From IMG/VR virus record IMGVR_UViG_3300025438_000007, positions 45,120-109,119 of that record: a DNA stretch of 64,000 nucleotides. One strand, given 5' to 3'. Positions 9,070 through 16,990 of this stretch are shown piece by piece. The stretch is from a virus. The notes below the pieces were generated by a model, which searched no databases, was not told where the DNA came from, and saw nothing but the letters and a program-made list of their open reading frames with translations. The translations under genes were made by a program, and so were the position numbers. The first letter of the stretch is position 1. Every line of letters starts with the position of its first letter.

Positions 9070-9303
9070 TTACCCTTTTGTGAGCATGTGAATAATCACG
9101 CACAGTTCATCATCGATAAAAACGTCGTGGTCATACACGGAGATATTCATCGGATTCACTTCTTCTGGGCGCTCGTGCTTTTTATTATGGCACGTGAGAG
9201 GCTTGTGGCTATCAACTGTAATTTTAATTACTTTTTCCACATCAATTATTTGATGTTCCTTAACGTTGTAGCGCGGAGTAAGTGTGAGTGTTGAATAAGG
9301 CAT
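9070..9303 (-). CDS. small protein of unknown function
   Basis: A 77-residue protein with no recognised motif. It has one Cys/His cluster (TCHNKKH) without the partner cysteines of a zinc finger. A TATATT-like promoter element lies at 9316-9323 just upstream, so it may be both a unit start and an internal operon gene. Confidence 0.6.
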   Translation of the reverse strand: MPYSTLTLTPRYNVKEHQIIDVEKVIKITVDSHKPLTCHNKKHERPEEVNPMNISVYDHDVFIDDELCVIIHMLTKG

Positions 9304-9315
9304 AGGTCAATTTTG

Positions 9316-9323
9316 TTAATATA
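9316..9323 (-). promoter_or_regulatory. weak TATATT-type promoter
   Basis: Minus strand reads CGTATATTAACA, 12 bases before the ATG at 9303. It matches the TATATTnG class only in its first six bases. Confidence 0.3.
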
Positions 9324-9342
9324 CGTATGCAAACCAAAAAAG

Positions 9343-9651
9343 TTACGCTTTAACCAGCCCTTTTTGAATCCAAGCGTCCCAAGTCTCTGCGTCTTGACCT
9401 TGAATCCCAGGGTTGTCTTGATAGATTTGGTTTTTATAAAAAAATCCAATAAACCTCCTTTGGGTTTTGGTTGTCCTTTTAACTTTAACTTTCATCACAG
9501 CGTCGCTGAGGGTCTGGTCTAAATCCAGACCCTCGTCGACTGTGTACTTATGCTCTCTGTAGATTGGCTTCGCGTGAAGCCAAAATTGATAGTTCCACCT
9601 GGTGTTACACCAGTAGAATCTTAGTTTTGAATGTTTCCACCATTTTACCAT
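9343..9651 (-). CDS. small basic, Trp-rich protein of unknown function
   Basis: A 102-residue protein, basic at the N-terminus with many aromatic residues (VKWWKHSKLRFYW, RWNYQFWLH) and a central acidic patch (DEGLDLDQ). No family recognised. Its ATG overlaps the 3' end of the upstream membrane-protein gene by 7 bases, so it is probably co-translated with it. Confidence 0.6.
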   Translation of the reverse strand: MVKWWKHSKLRFYWCNTRWNYQFWLHAKPIYREHKYTVDEGLDLDQTLSDAVMKVKVKRTTKTQRRFIGFFYKNQIYQDNPGIQGQDAETWDAWIQKGLVKA

Positions 9652-9887
9652 TGCAAAAATGTAAGTTCAATCTTGCTAGTGATTATAAGCAACAAAAACA
9701 CAGACAGGGAAGACAGGGCGCTAAAAATCATGAAGAACACCAAGTGAAACCTGATTCTCTCAAAAGGAGTGATTTCTCCGAAGCCATCTGTTTTTCTTAT
9801 TCCATTCCAATCTTTAAAGATGTAATTGAAACAAAATCCACATGCAGCTAGGAAAAGTATTAAAATGATTTTCAGGACCCACGCCAT
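9645..9887 (-). CDS. small two-pass membrane protein
   Basis: An 80-residue protein with hydrophobic segments at about residues 3-21 and 48-70, separated by a polar loop. LAAC near residue 15 could pass as a lipobox, but the second membrane segment argues against a simple lipoprotein. The size and two-segment topology fit a holin- or spanin-like role. However, the endolysin gene is 17 kb away, so a lysis role is only a possibility. Its ATG overlaps the upstream stop by one base. Confidence 0.6.
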   Translation of the reverse strand: MAWVLKIILILFLAACGFCFNYIFKDWNGIRKTDGFGEITPFERIRFHLVFFMIFSALSSLSVFLLLIITSKIELTFLQW

Positions 9888-10204
9888 TATTTTCCGTCTT
9901 CTTCCTCCGTTCCGTCTGAATTATCTTCCAGTTCATCTTCTGAGCCGTCTTCATGGGAATGTTGTTCTTGTTCTTGTTTTTGTTGAGCTTTCGCTGTGTC
10001 TTCTTGAATTTGAGTCATAAACCTAACAGCAACTTCTTGAGAGCGCTCCAGTCGAACAATTTGTTCAATAAAAGCTTTTACTTCTCTAATTGGGTCTCTA
10101 GTTAAATCGGAGTTATTCAGAGTTCTGCTAAGTCTGTCGTAGTGTAAGACTCTCTCAGCTTCACAGTCGTCATATACCTGACGTAGGATTCTGATATTAT
10201 CCAT
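9887..10204 (-). CDS. small helical protein with acidic tail
   Basis: A 105-residue protein, predicted mostly helical over residues 1-70 (charged, heptad-like). It then runs into a Gln/Glu-rich segment and an acidic tail (DELEDNSDGTEEEDG). The acidic tail could mimic DNA or bind a basic partner, but nothing specific is recognised. It overlaps the upstream gene by 8 bases. Confidence 0.6.
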   Translation of the reverse strand: MDNIRILRQVYDDCEAERVLHYDRLSRTLNNSDLTRDPIREVKAFIEQIVRLERSQEVAVRFMTQIQEDTAKAQQKQEQEQHSHEDGSEDELEDNSDGTEEEDGK

Positions 10205-10754
10205 TCTTCTTGGCTTCTTTAATGGCTTCCATCGCCTGTACGGTTGCCAGGTCTACAATCTCTGAACTCTGCATCACCTCGTTTGCTCCGAAATAATTGA
10301 CATTGTTTAAAAACTCACGAACATCTGTTTGATTCTTTTTAACTTTACGCTGCTGCTGTAAGTCAACTTCAACATTAACTCCACAAAGAAGCTTATCTAG
10401 TTGAATCACTTTATGCTTACTGTCAAGTCCTGCCCACACTGGTGCAAATACGCAAATCACATAGTCGTATCTGTCGTCTACAACTTGTTCGATTTCACTT
10501 CGAGCGATAATGTATCCCGCTACAAACTTGCCCCCGTCTTTCTTTGGTTTGTTTGAGTAAAGAAACTTAATTCGGCTGATTTCAATGTCTTGGTTGTGGG
10601 CACATCTTCTTTTAATGAAAGCTGAAATTGCATGCATTTCATCATCTGCATCCATGTAAGGAACTTCGTAAGGAATGTCTGGTGTAATTGCGGTGTTATC
10701 TAATTTAGAAAAAACCATGTCTGAAAAACTCTGTGTTGACTCTGTTGTGTCCAT
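10197..10754 (-). CDS. possible inactive phage metallopeptidase-like protein
   Basis: A 185-residue protein. The core (ARSEIEQVVDDRYDYVICVF, then APVWAGLDSKHKVIQLDKLLCGV) follows the outline of phage putative metallopeptidases, where a strand precedes W-x-x-L and then L-L-x-H-E-L-x-H. Here the HExxH zinc site is absent and reads LDKLLCGV, so any similarity implies a non-enzymatic derivative. I chose the ATG at 10754. The longer frame (ATG at 10799, TTG at 10802) runs through a TATATT promoter element and an ACACA repeat that read better as leader. Family assignment is tentative. Confidence 0.5.
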   Translation of the reverse strand: MDTTESTQSFSDMVFSKLDNTAITPDIPYEVPYMDADDEMHAISAFIKRRCAHNQDIEISRIKFLYSNKPKKDGGKFVAGYIIARSEIEQVVDDRYDYVICVFAPVWAGLDSKHKVIQLDKLLCGVNVEVDLQQQRKVKKNQTDVREFLNNVNYFGANEVMQSSEIVDLATVQAMEAIKEAKKNG

Positions 10755-10782
10755 GTTGTTGTGTTGTGTTGTGTTGTGTTGC
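10755..10782. repeat. GTGTT pentanucleotide repeat in a gene leader
   Basis: A run of GTGTT units on the plus strand (ACAAC/ACACA on the minus strand) lies directly between a TATATT promoter element and the ATG at 10754. Similar ACACAACAC leader sequence precedes the genes at 34620 and 29129. Its length could vary by slippage. Confidence 0.6.
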
Positions 10783-10790
10783 ACAATATA
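10783..10790 (-). promoter_or_regulatory. TATATTGT promoter-like element
   Basis: Minus strand reads GATTATATTGTGCAAC, 28 bases before the ATG at 10754. The sequence GATTATATT also occurs upstream of the nuclease gene at 34620. Confidence 0.4.
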
Positions 10791-10816
10791 ATCAAACATC
10801 AATTCATAACAAAGGA

Positions 10817-13030
10817 CTACCGTTTATTAAAGGTTAAGCTTTTAGTTAAAGGACTTAGTGTGGTGTCTGACTTTAAATCGAAAACCAAAAGATTCCCTTC
10901 GCTGTCATAACCAGTGTTTTTGTAATGTGTATCAGTTAACCCAATCTCATCGCACTTATTTTTAAGTTCATAGAAATCTTTTTTATCTATTTTTCCCGTG
11001 TTTAATTTTTGAGTTATAACGACATAGAAATTGCCTATATCTATTGGGTAGTCTCTTAGGTATAAACCATTTCCCTGAGGGTTATTAATTTTGTAAACAG
11101 CCATTATTTTAGCCACAAATGGAAGAGGATTTTGGTGAAAGTAATTACTGGTTTCCGCTTCTATTTTGCTCATTGTGACTTTACACATAAAGCCTTGACC
11201 TTCGCTTATCCATCCATCGTTTGTACGGCGAGTTTTTTTTAGAGTTATGCCTAAACTTGCCTCAATTGATTCAATTAATTCTTCTATGCGAATATTTTCA
11301 CCTCTATAGTTGCTTAGGCTTTTGCTTGAAACATTTTCGTCTATGCTTGACCAAAAAGCTTTTGCATCGTCGCTTCTACCTTCTTTTGAAATTTGAAACC
11401 CATTGTCAGATGAAATTTTTTGGACAACCTTAATTAGCAGGGTATATATCCCTTGTCTTCGGTATTTTTGATTTACTTCAGCTCCTCCTATTCTTAATGT
11501 GTTTGATTTAGAGTCAATATTAAAACCAACTCTCCCAACGGGTGTTAAATTCTCAGTTGAGGCTTTGATAGTTAAAGAACGATGTAAACCTGGTGTCTTA
11601 AATATTGAGATTGCTATTGGAGTCCCTTTTATAGTTGTCGCAATATATCCTATACCATTATATTTATCAATGATATTGTTTTCTTCTTTATATCTTTTCT
11701 CAGGAGGAATGTATTTATAATTGTATTTAGTCTTCAACAAATCGATATACTTCTGATTTTTTTCAGCCTTTGGATTCAAGTCGACAACATCAGTGTACAT
11801 CTGAATGGCTTCGTCAGACCCAGTTTGTTCCGACAAGCTCTCAGCCTCGATTATTTTAATCTGCTCAGATTCAAATACAACAATCTCATCACCTGCTATT
11901 ATCGAATCGTGCCCTTCTTGTTTTATCGCGTTAGTCCAATCATCTGAATTTTGGCCCAAGTCGGTAAGGTAGTCCATTCTTACGTCTTCTTCGAAGTCGT
12001 AAATCAGTTTGGGCTCAATCCCAATCTCTCGAAGTTCTTCTACTGAGAAATCGTTTACTCCTCTTCCGTATCTGGTGCCCTGAGTTTCTTCGTACCAGTC
12101 AGACACAATGTTTAGGTCTAAGCCTGTTTCTCCTTCGTATGTGTCAGGGTGCTTAGTTTTAAACTCTTCCCACCCACGGCTATGGTCTTTGTTTTTAGTG
12201 ATAGATGCAAGAAGATTAAAAGCGACAATGTCTTTTGTCTTTAATTGCAGAAGCAAGTCTTTAAGGTCAATAGCTACAACTGTTTTTTTTGGGAGATTTA
12301 ATTTATATTTTTCTCCAATACGCACAAGGCTGCTTTCGTTGACATAAAAAGGGTTTTTCATATCCAAGCGTACAGAAAGAACTTCACCAGTTCCTCCGAA
12401 GAATTCTGAAAAGCTTCTGGCTTTTGATTCTGTATCTGTAAAATAAAATCCCTTACCAAAATGGCCATCATTCCCACTGGTGGAGCCTATTTGTGATTTA
12501 TCAAAAGAAGCAAACTTTCCCTTAGGGCCTACGCCATGATAATAAATGTTTTGGGTAGTATTTTCTTGAAGATACGACTTAATGTTTCCACTTCTAAAGA
12601 AGTCTACATCGAATGGATTAAGGCCTCTCTCTGGCTCGTGCCAAGGTGCTTTTGTTTTATGAATTTCGTCTTTGGTATCCACACCAACTATTCCTACATA
12701 CCTTCCAAAAGAGCTAGAGCCTGGGGTTGGGTCAAAATATTCTTTTTTATCGGCATCATAAACCCACCAGTGTTCAATGGGGAAATCGTTTTCAAAAGCG
12801 TATCCCTTTACGGGATACAGATTTTCATTAGGCCTGTTGTGAATGTAATGAAAGACATTAGTTTCACACTTATTTGACTTTGATTTATCACACTTGATTG
12901 ACGTAACCTCTCCAGAGCTAAGGCTAATACCATTTTTACTTTTGGATATAGCAACAATGTCTGGATGATTATGATAATCCTCTAAGACTTCTCTGATAAG
13001 TTTTCGTATGGAGTTTATTTCTGAAGCCAT
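10817..13030 (-). CDS. multidomain effector: peptidase-like, ADP-ribosyltransferase, GNAT
   Basis: A 737-residue protein with several modules. Residues 1-18 carry the IRKLIREVL helix shared with other proteins here. Residues about 53-104 have Cys55, an IEHWWV motif (His87) and YFDPTPG (Asp100), which resembles a papain-like or transglutaminase-like triad. Residues 162-230 match ART (ADP-ribosyltransferase) modules of phage polyvalent proteins: YYHGV, GHFGKGFYFTD, EVLSVRLDMKNPF. GDEIVVFESEQIKI near 385 supplies the usual third ART segment. Residues about 480-560 look like a GNAT acetyltransferase (GGAEVNQKYRRQGIYTLLI). Such proteins are typically packaged and injected to modify host targets. 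Motifs are seen; targets and injection are inferred. It overlaps the upstream gene by 16 bases. Confidence 0.75.
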   Translation of the reverse strand: MASEINSIRKLIREVLEDYHNHPDIVAISKSKNGISLSSGEVTSIKCDKSKSNKCETNVFHYIHNRPNENLYPVKGYAFENDFPIEHWWVYDADKKEYFDPTPGSSSFGRYVGIVGVDTKDEIHKTKAPWHEPERGLNPFDVDFFRSGNIKSYLQENTTQNIYYHGVGPKGKFASFDKSQIGSTSGNDGHFGKGFYFTDTESKARSFSEFFGGTGEVLSVRLDMKNPFYVNESSLVRIGEKYKLNLPKKTVVAIDLKDLLLQLKTKDIVAFNLLASITKNKDHSRGWEEFKTKHPDTYEGETGLDLNIVSDWYEETQGTRYGRGVNDFSVEELREIGIEPKLIYDFEEDVRMDYLTDLGQNSDDWTNAIKQEGHDSIIAGDEIVVFESEQIKIIEAESLSEQTGSDEAIQMYTDVVDLNPKAEKNQKYIDLLKTKYNYKYIPPEKRYKEENNIIDKYNGIGYIATTIKGTPIAISIFKTPGLHRSLTIKASTENLTPVGRVGFNIDSKSNTLRIGGAEVNQKYRRQGIYTLLIKVVQKISSDNGFQISKEGRSDDAKAFWSSIDENVSSKSLSNYRGENIRIEELIESIEASLGITLKKTRRTNDGWISEGQGFMCKVTMSKIEAETSNYFHQNPLPFVAKIMAVYKINNPQGNGLYLRDYPIDIGNFYVVITQKLNTGKIDKKDFYELKNKCDEIGLTDTHYKNTGYDSEGNLLVFDLKSDTTLSPLTKSLTFNKR

Positions 13031-13602
13031 CTTTGATAGTCTTGCTTTGTTGCTTGAACAAGCGCTTTAATGTATTGGTCTTGGTTTAATTTTGCCTGAG
13101 TAACTCTATGATTACCATCATAGAGCATAAACAAGTCTTGGTCAGAATCGTAATGGACCTCGATGGGTTTCGCATCAAATAAATCAACGCCCTTCTGGAA
13201 TTCATATTCGTTTCCTTCGTCATCTGACCAGCTTCCAGGAGTTGGGTCCAAGCCGTCTATTTTATCCACGGGTATCATCATTAAAAGCCCGTGCTCCAGA
13301 TGATAATTTCCACCTAGCTTTACCATCTCAGCCTGAGTAAATACTTGTCGACTGAGAAGTTTGGAGTTGAGATTTGAGGGTGAACGTTTAGCAGGAGCTT
13401 GGTCCAAACCAAAGTGCGCCACCAATGCAGGAATATTAAATGCTAAAAACCGAATAAGGTCATTTTTGGAATCAGGCGAGTACAGACGTTTTTCACCTCT
13501 ATAAAGATTTAGGTTGTCATCCAATGAAAAATCAGATAACTCAATCTCTAGAAGCGCTTTTCGTATAGCACGTCGAACCTCATTTACGGTGCCTTGAGCC
13601 AT
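13015..13602 (-). CDS. ParB-like domain protein
   Basis: A 195-residue protein. The N-terminus has EVRRAIRKALLEIEL, the same helix type that starts the neighbouring effectors. Residues about 150-190 (PIEVHYDSDQDLFMLYDGNH, then RVTQAKLNQDQYIKALV) match the ParB/sulfiredoxin-like pattern with a conserved DGNHR motif, which binds or hydrolyses nucleotides in characterised members. The phrase LDPTPGSW also occurs, as FDPTPGSS, in the 737-residue neighbour. It starts 10 bases after the upstream stop. The ParB-like assignment is fairly secure; a nuclease or CTPase activity is not shown. Confidence 0.7.
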   Translation of the reverse strand: MAQGTVNEVRRAIRKALLEIELSDFSLDDNLNLYRGEKRLYSPDSKNDLIRFLAFNIPALVAHFGLDQAPAKRSPSNLNSKLLSRQVFTQAEMVKLGGNYHLEHGLLMMIPVDKIDGLDPTPGSWSDDEGNEYEFQKGVDLFDAKPIEVHYDSDQDLFMLYDGNHRVTQAKLNQDQYIKALVQATKQDYQRWLQK

Positions 13603-13612
13603 TAAGCCTTAG

Positions 13613-15388
13613 TTAAGAGTTTAAATTGTCTTTTTCACTTATTTTTTTATCGTACTGCTCTTCAGAGATGATGTTAGACAATAATTGTCGTCTCAGTTGT
13701 TTGTCTGGAAATCTTACGAAGTCAACTTTTTCTTCAACTTGAGCATCTTCAGAGAGGAGGTTTTCCATTCTCTCTTCAAACTGCTCCTCTGTAATTATCT
13801 TTGACAAGAGCTGCAATCTTAGCGTTTCTTGAATATTCTTCTTTTTGTTCATTATTTTTTTGTTTTGTGTTGCGTTCTTTGCCTTAGTCCAAACCGAGTG
13901 GTTTCTTGAGTTATTGGTTTTCATCATGGTTGCTGACATTGAGCCCATACCATCGTTCATCCCATATCCACCACCACCAACTCTTCGCATATGCTCTTTA
14001 GTTCGCATGTTACTGTCGTGAGTTCCAGCCAAAGCTCTATCTACCCACATTTTAGCGGCATTACCGCCATGTAAATCCCACTCTGGACTTCCAGCTTGAT
14101 TGTTGTCAAAGAATGCTTTTAGACGCTTCATTTGAGCATGCGTTTGAATTCCTCCGTCCGCAAGGTCTTGGGCTTTTCTTACTCCACTACCCTCGTTACC
14201 TCCATTAGCAGTTTGGCCGCCACTAGAGATAGCGCGACGAACAGTGCTTTTTACGTTTTCTGGCGGAGAAAAAGACTTATTATTATTGAAGCCAAAACGC
14301 TCCAGCAAAGCTTCTCTGATGAAATTACGAATTTCACCAATACTTCTATCATGAAGGTCAAACGCCTTTAGTTTACCATTTTTATCGTAGCCCATATTTT
14401 CTGGACGCATATCAGAGGCTTCAATGCCTAATGCGCGAAATGCTCTATTGATATCATCTAGTTGGTCTGCGAATTCTTTCACATCGTCTGGGGCGTCTGT
14501 TTCGTCCCAGTCCATTGAGTGTGTATACTGAATAGGCAACCCTTGCTCTTCCATGTAGCTGCTGACTTGATAGTAGTAATCCTCTATTTCAGAGTCAATT
14601 TCTAACTCCTCCATTAAAATCCACTTTTCTCCTTCAACAAGCTCGGCAGCATAAATATCTGCAAACACTTTAAATACAGGAGAGGTGTCTCCGATAAGCC
14701 GCTTAGCTATATCAAACTCGCTTACAGCCGTTGTTTTTTTTAAAACTCGGTCTCCATTGACATAATATGCCTCACCAAAATCTCCCTTACCCGCCCAACT
14801 GATTGAGTCGGGGTCGATGTTGTTTTTTGCATAAAAATCCTGTTGAGTCATACTGTACTCTGTTGTATTTTCGGTTAAAGACATAACTTGGTCATAGGTT
14901 TCTAATTTTACGAGCTTAGGTTTCGCTGAATGCTTTAATGCTATTTCATTTTCCCAAAACTGCGTGCTTCTCTCCCATAAAGAAACTGCCGTGTCAATGT
15001 CATCACTGCTAATCTTTGCAGTTAGCCGATAGAGAATATCTCCTCTTAATTTTACCTCCCTAGGGCTAATGTGTGTAAGCATGTCCCAAAATGCACGCTC
15101 TTCATGCTGTTTAGGATTTGAGTACCAGCTGATTCCTAAATTGGTTTCATTTAACTTCTCCCCTGGCTTCATTGCAATAAGGCGATAAATTAATGGATTT
15201 GAGGGGGTGTCACCAAACCCATGAGGCCAAAGGCTTTTTATAGACTGATGAAAATCTTCAACAGCACATTCTTTTGCCTCATCCAAAGAATTAGCCTCAT
15301 CCCAACACCCGCTAGATTCGTAAACCCCAGTCAAACCCCACTCTGCTACTTCAAGTAGTTCATCATATGATAAGTTCTCGAATCTCAT
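13613..15388 (-). CDS. ADP-ribosyltransferase-like and protein-kinase-like effector
   Basis: A 591-residue protein. Residues about 65-160 read like an ART-fold module (LIYRLIAMKPGEKLNETNLG, then ISWYSN). Residues 195-350 have protein-kinase features: a Gly-rich loop GKGDFGEAYYV (200-210), Lys217/218, a hinge WILMEEL (256-262), a catalytic loop DMRPEN (326-331), and FDLHD (343-347) in place of DFG. An IREALLERF helix follows at 355-365. The C-terminal third is low-complexity with two copies of an R-x-QLLS-x-IIxEEQ motif (residues ~530-580). It is probably an injected host-modifying protein. Kinase activity is plausible because Lys, Asp and Asn are kept, but it is untested. Confidence 0.7.
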   Translation of the reverse strand: MRFENLSYDELLEVAEWGLTGVYESSGCWDEANSLDEAKECAVEDFHQSIKSLWPHGFGDTPSNPLIYRLIAMKPGEKLNETNLGISWYSNPKQHEERAFWDMLTHISPREVKLRGDILYRLTAKISSDDIDTAVSLWERSTQFWENEIALKHSAKPKLVKLETYDQVMSLTENTTEYSMTQQDFYAKNNIDPDSISWAGKGDFGEAYYVNGDRVLKKTTAVSEFDIAKRLIGDTSPVFKVFADIYAAELVEGEKWILMEELEIDSEIEDYYYQVSSYMEEQGLPIQYTHSMDWDETDAPDDVKEFADQLDDINRAFRALGIEASDMRPENMGYDKNGKLKAFDLHDRSIGEIRNFIREALLERFGFNNNKSFSPPENVKSTVRRAISSGGQTANGGNEGSGVRKAQDLADGGIQTHAQMKRLKAFFDNNQAGSPEWDLHGGNAAKMWVDRALAGTHDSNMRTKEHMRRVGGGGYGMNDGMGSMSATMMKTNNSRNHSVWTKAKNATQNKKIMNKKKNIQETLRLQLLSKIITEEQFEERMENLLSEDAQVEEKVDFVRFPDKQLRRQLLSNIISEEQYDKKISEKDNLNS

Positions 15389-15392
15389 TTAA

Positions 15393-16091
15393 TTACTCAA
15401 TGCCTTTTTTCAAAAGCTTGTTTAATGTTTCTTTAATTGCAATTGGAAGCTGTGCAGGGTTTCCAAGCGTTTTTAGATGCCAGTTTATTTCATCATAAAA
15501 ACCCATGTTATTAATAGGGGCACCAGATGCTAATGTCCTTTTAATCGCGAGGTCTAATGCTTCTGCTGGTTTAATTGAGGTAGCAACTGAATTAGAACCT
15601 CCGTGCTTCTGCTCGTAATCGTCCACAAGAGAATTCACACTACGTCCACGGTGCATGCCTACAGATGCAGGAGTCGAGTATTGTGATTCATCTATTTTAG
15701 CTCTATTCTCTGACCCAGGGTCATGAACAGCACATTTCTTCATTTTTTCGTACTCCTCTCTAAGTCTTTGCTCTGCGAGAGTTTCTGTTCTTTCTTTTTT
15801 TTTCATATTGCTTTCGTTAAACCCATAACTCAATCCTTCGCTTGATGGGACTTCCTCAAATACCCACTCTACCCAATCCTTGCTAGGGCGGTTCCAACTT
15901 TCATTGCTTGTAATAAGATTATTTACGTACTCTTCAAATTTCTTTCTATGCTCAGGAGTGAGTAAAATGTATTCTCCCTCTGGCCATAGTCCTGCGCCTG
16001 TTCTGACTCCTTTTGTAAAGTTATTTGTAAACTCTTTAACTAATGCAAACTGTTTGGTTAGTCTGTTATAGACGATGTCTTTGGTTACCAT
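15393..16091 (-). CDS. protein of unknown function in effector cluster
   Basis: A 232-residue protein with no recognised domain. The N-terminal half is aromatic and mixed (VYNRLTKQFALVKEFTNNF). A charged coiled segment (LAEQRLREEYEKMKK) lies near residue 110, and the C-terminus (INWHLKTLGNPAQLPIAIKE) is helical. It lies 4 bases upstream of the ART-kinase gene and overlaps the 155-residue gene upstream by 7 bases. It therefore belongs to the late operon headed at 16552. Confidence 0.65.
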   Translation of the reverse strand: MVTKDIVYNRLTKQFALVKEFTNNFTKGVRTGAGLWPEGEYILLTPEHRKKFEEYVNNLITSNESWNRPSKDWVEWVFEEVPSSEGLSYGFNESNMKKKERTETLAEQRLREEYEKMKKCAVHDPGSENRAKIDESQYSTPASVGMHRGRSVNSLVDDYEQKHGGSNSVATSIKPAEALDLAIKRTLASGAPINNMGFYDEINWHLKTLGNPAQLPIAIKETLNKLLKKGIE

Positions 16092-16552
16092 GTCACCATC
16101 CCTATGCCCATGCTTCCTGAATAGTGTCTAATCGATTTAGGGATTGAGGACTGATACACCTTGTCAAGGTCCCAGGTGGATGTTCCTATCATTGAGTTTG
16201 TGGTGTTAGGCGGTTGGTCATCATCTCCCATTATGTTCCCATTGTCATCAATAACCTCTTCTAATTCGCCTTCTTGTTCGGAAGATGTTTTCAAAAAATC
16301 TTTAATGAATTTTTTGTAAGGAGGTTTGCTTTCGCCTTCTAGAGAGCTAAACCACTCTTTAAACTTCGCAAACGAAGTAACTATAGAGGCTTTGGTTCCA
16401 AAGTTGGTTGAAAAATCAATACGGATGTAATCATCATCTTTGTCAAATGCTACATGTTCTACACCTCCAACAGTATCTTCAGATATGTGGTTGTAGCCAT
16501 TGTCCCATTCAGACATAGATTCCAGCAAGAATTTTTTGATAGATTTTCCCAT
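16085..16552 (-). CDS. protein of unknown function, first gene of effector operon
   Basis: A 155-residue protein starting MGKSIKKFLLESMSEW, a basic amphipathic helix like those opening other proteins of this region. The remainder is acidic with a Gly/Met-rich tail. It is preceded by a CTATTTAC late-type motif (16570-16577) and heads an operon of at least five genes (155, 232, 591, 195 and 737 residues) that ends at 10817. Its late start has apparently replaced the 3' end of an older gene (16612-16746). Confidence 0.65.
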   Translation of the reverse strand: MGKSIKKFLLESMSEWDNGYNHISEDTVGGVEHVAFDKDDDYIRIDFSTNFGTKASIVTSFAKFKEWFSSLEGESKPPYKKFIKDFLKTSSEQEGELEEVIDDNGNIMGDDDQPPNTTNSMIGTSTWDLDKVYQSSIPKSIRHYSGSMGIGMVTW

Positions 16553-16569
16553 GTATAAAGCGCTTTATA

Positions 16570-16577
16570 GTAAATAG
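16570..16577 (-). promoter_or_regulatory. late-promoter-like motif CTATTTAC
   Basis: Minus strand reads CCCTATTTACTATAAAGCG before the ATG at 16552, followed by the palindrome TATAAAGCGCTTTATA. It heads the effector operon. Confidence 0.55.
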
Positions 16578-16611
16578 GGCGAATTAGATGAAACCAAACA
16601 GCTGTACTGGC

Positions 16612-16746
16612 GTAACAAATCTCGCACTTGTAATCCGCATGCTTGTATGACTTTCTTCTTATCTTGTCCCACTTAGCTTTCGACACTTCGCTCCTAACGT
16701 TGGTAAACCAAGCAGTGGATGGAACGAGTTCAATCGTCAGTTTCAT
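16612..16746 (-). pseudogene. 3'-truncated gene of a zinc-binding (CxxC) protein
   Basis: From the ATG at 16746 the frame reads MKLTIELVPSTAWFTNVRS and on to YKHADYKCEIC. From memory, this is the start of a known bacterial/phage family that continues with a Gly-rich turn and a second Cys/His pair (HNH-like zinc fold). Here, after KCEIC, the similarity stops abruptly. The frame continues as unrelated sequence through the late motif at 16570 and antisense-like codons of the next gene, to a stop at 16459. The start overlaps the upstream gene by 17 bases. I read it as a gene truncated by a rearrangement that brought in the 16552 operon. Confidence 0.55.
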
Positions 16747-16969
16747 CTTTGAGGTCTCCAAACTGTTTTCTGAGGATGATGAGTTGCTGCTTGAGGGTGA
16801 ATCCTTCTTCAACACCTTTGTCAAGGCTTTTCTCAAGCTCATCATATGTTATACCACTTTTAGTGAATATTGTTCTTCGAAATTGCTCCCAATCTTTTTT
16901 ATCCATCGAACCCTCTCGGAAGAGGTCGGATAAGAGTGCTTCTATTTGGGCTTCGTATTTTCGAGTCAT
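16730..16969 (-). CDS. small helical protein of unknown function
   Basis: A 79-residue protein, highly charged and predicted all-helical (KYEAQIEALLSDLFREGSMD, KSGITYDELEKSLDKGVEEG). No family recognised. It ends overlapping the start of the truncated gene downstream and begins 21 bases past the stop of the 120-residue gene. Confidence 0.6.
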   Translation of the reverse strand: MTRKYEAQIEALLSDLFREGSMDKKDWEQFRRTIFTKSGITYDELEKSLDKGVEEGFTLKQQLIILRKQFGDLKDETDD

Positions 16970-16990
16970 TCTAATCAGAGACTTAAATGT

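Noticed and set aside
9645-9887. Lipoprotein call from the LAAC sequence
   Set aside because: A second membrane segment follows, and the surrounding sequence is a poor signal peptide, so a two-pass membrane protein is more likely.
10755-10802. Longer start of the 10197 gene
   Set aside because: It would translate a TATATT promoter element and an ACACA repeat. A leader reading is simpler.
16459-16845. 128-codon frame read from the ATG at 16845
   Set aside because: The first 33 codons overlap the 79-residue gene in another frame. The family similarity starts only at the ATG at 16746, so the longer start was dropped.
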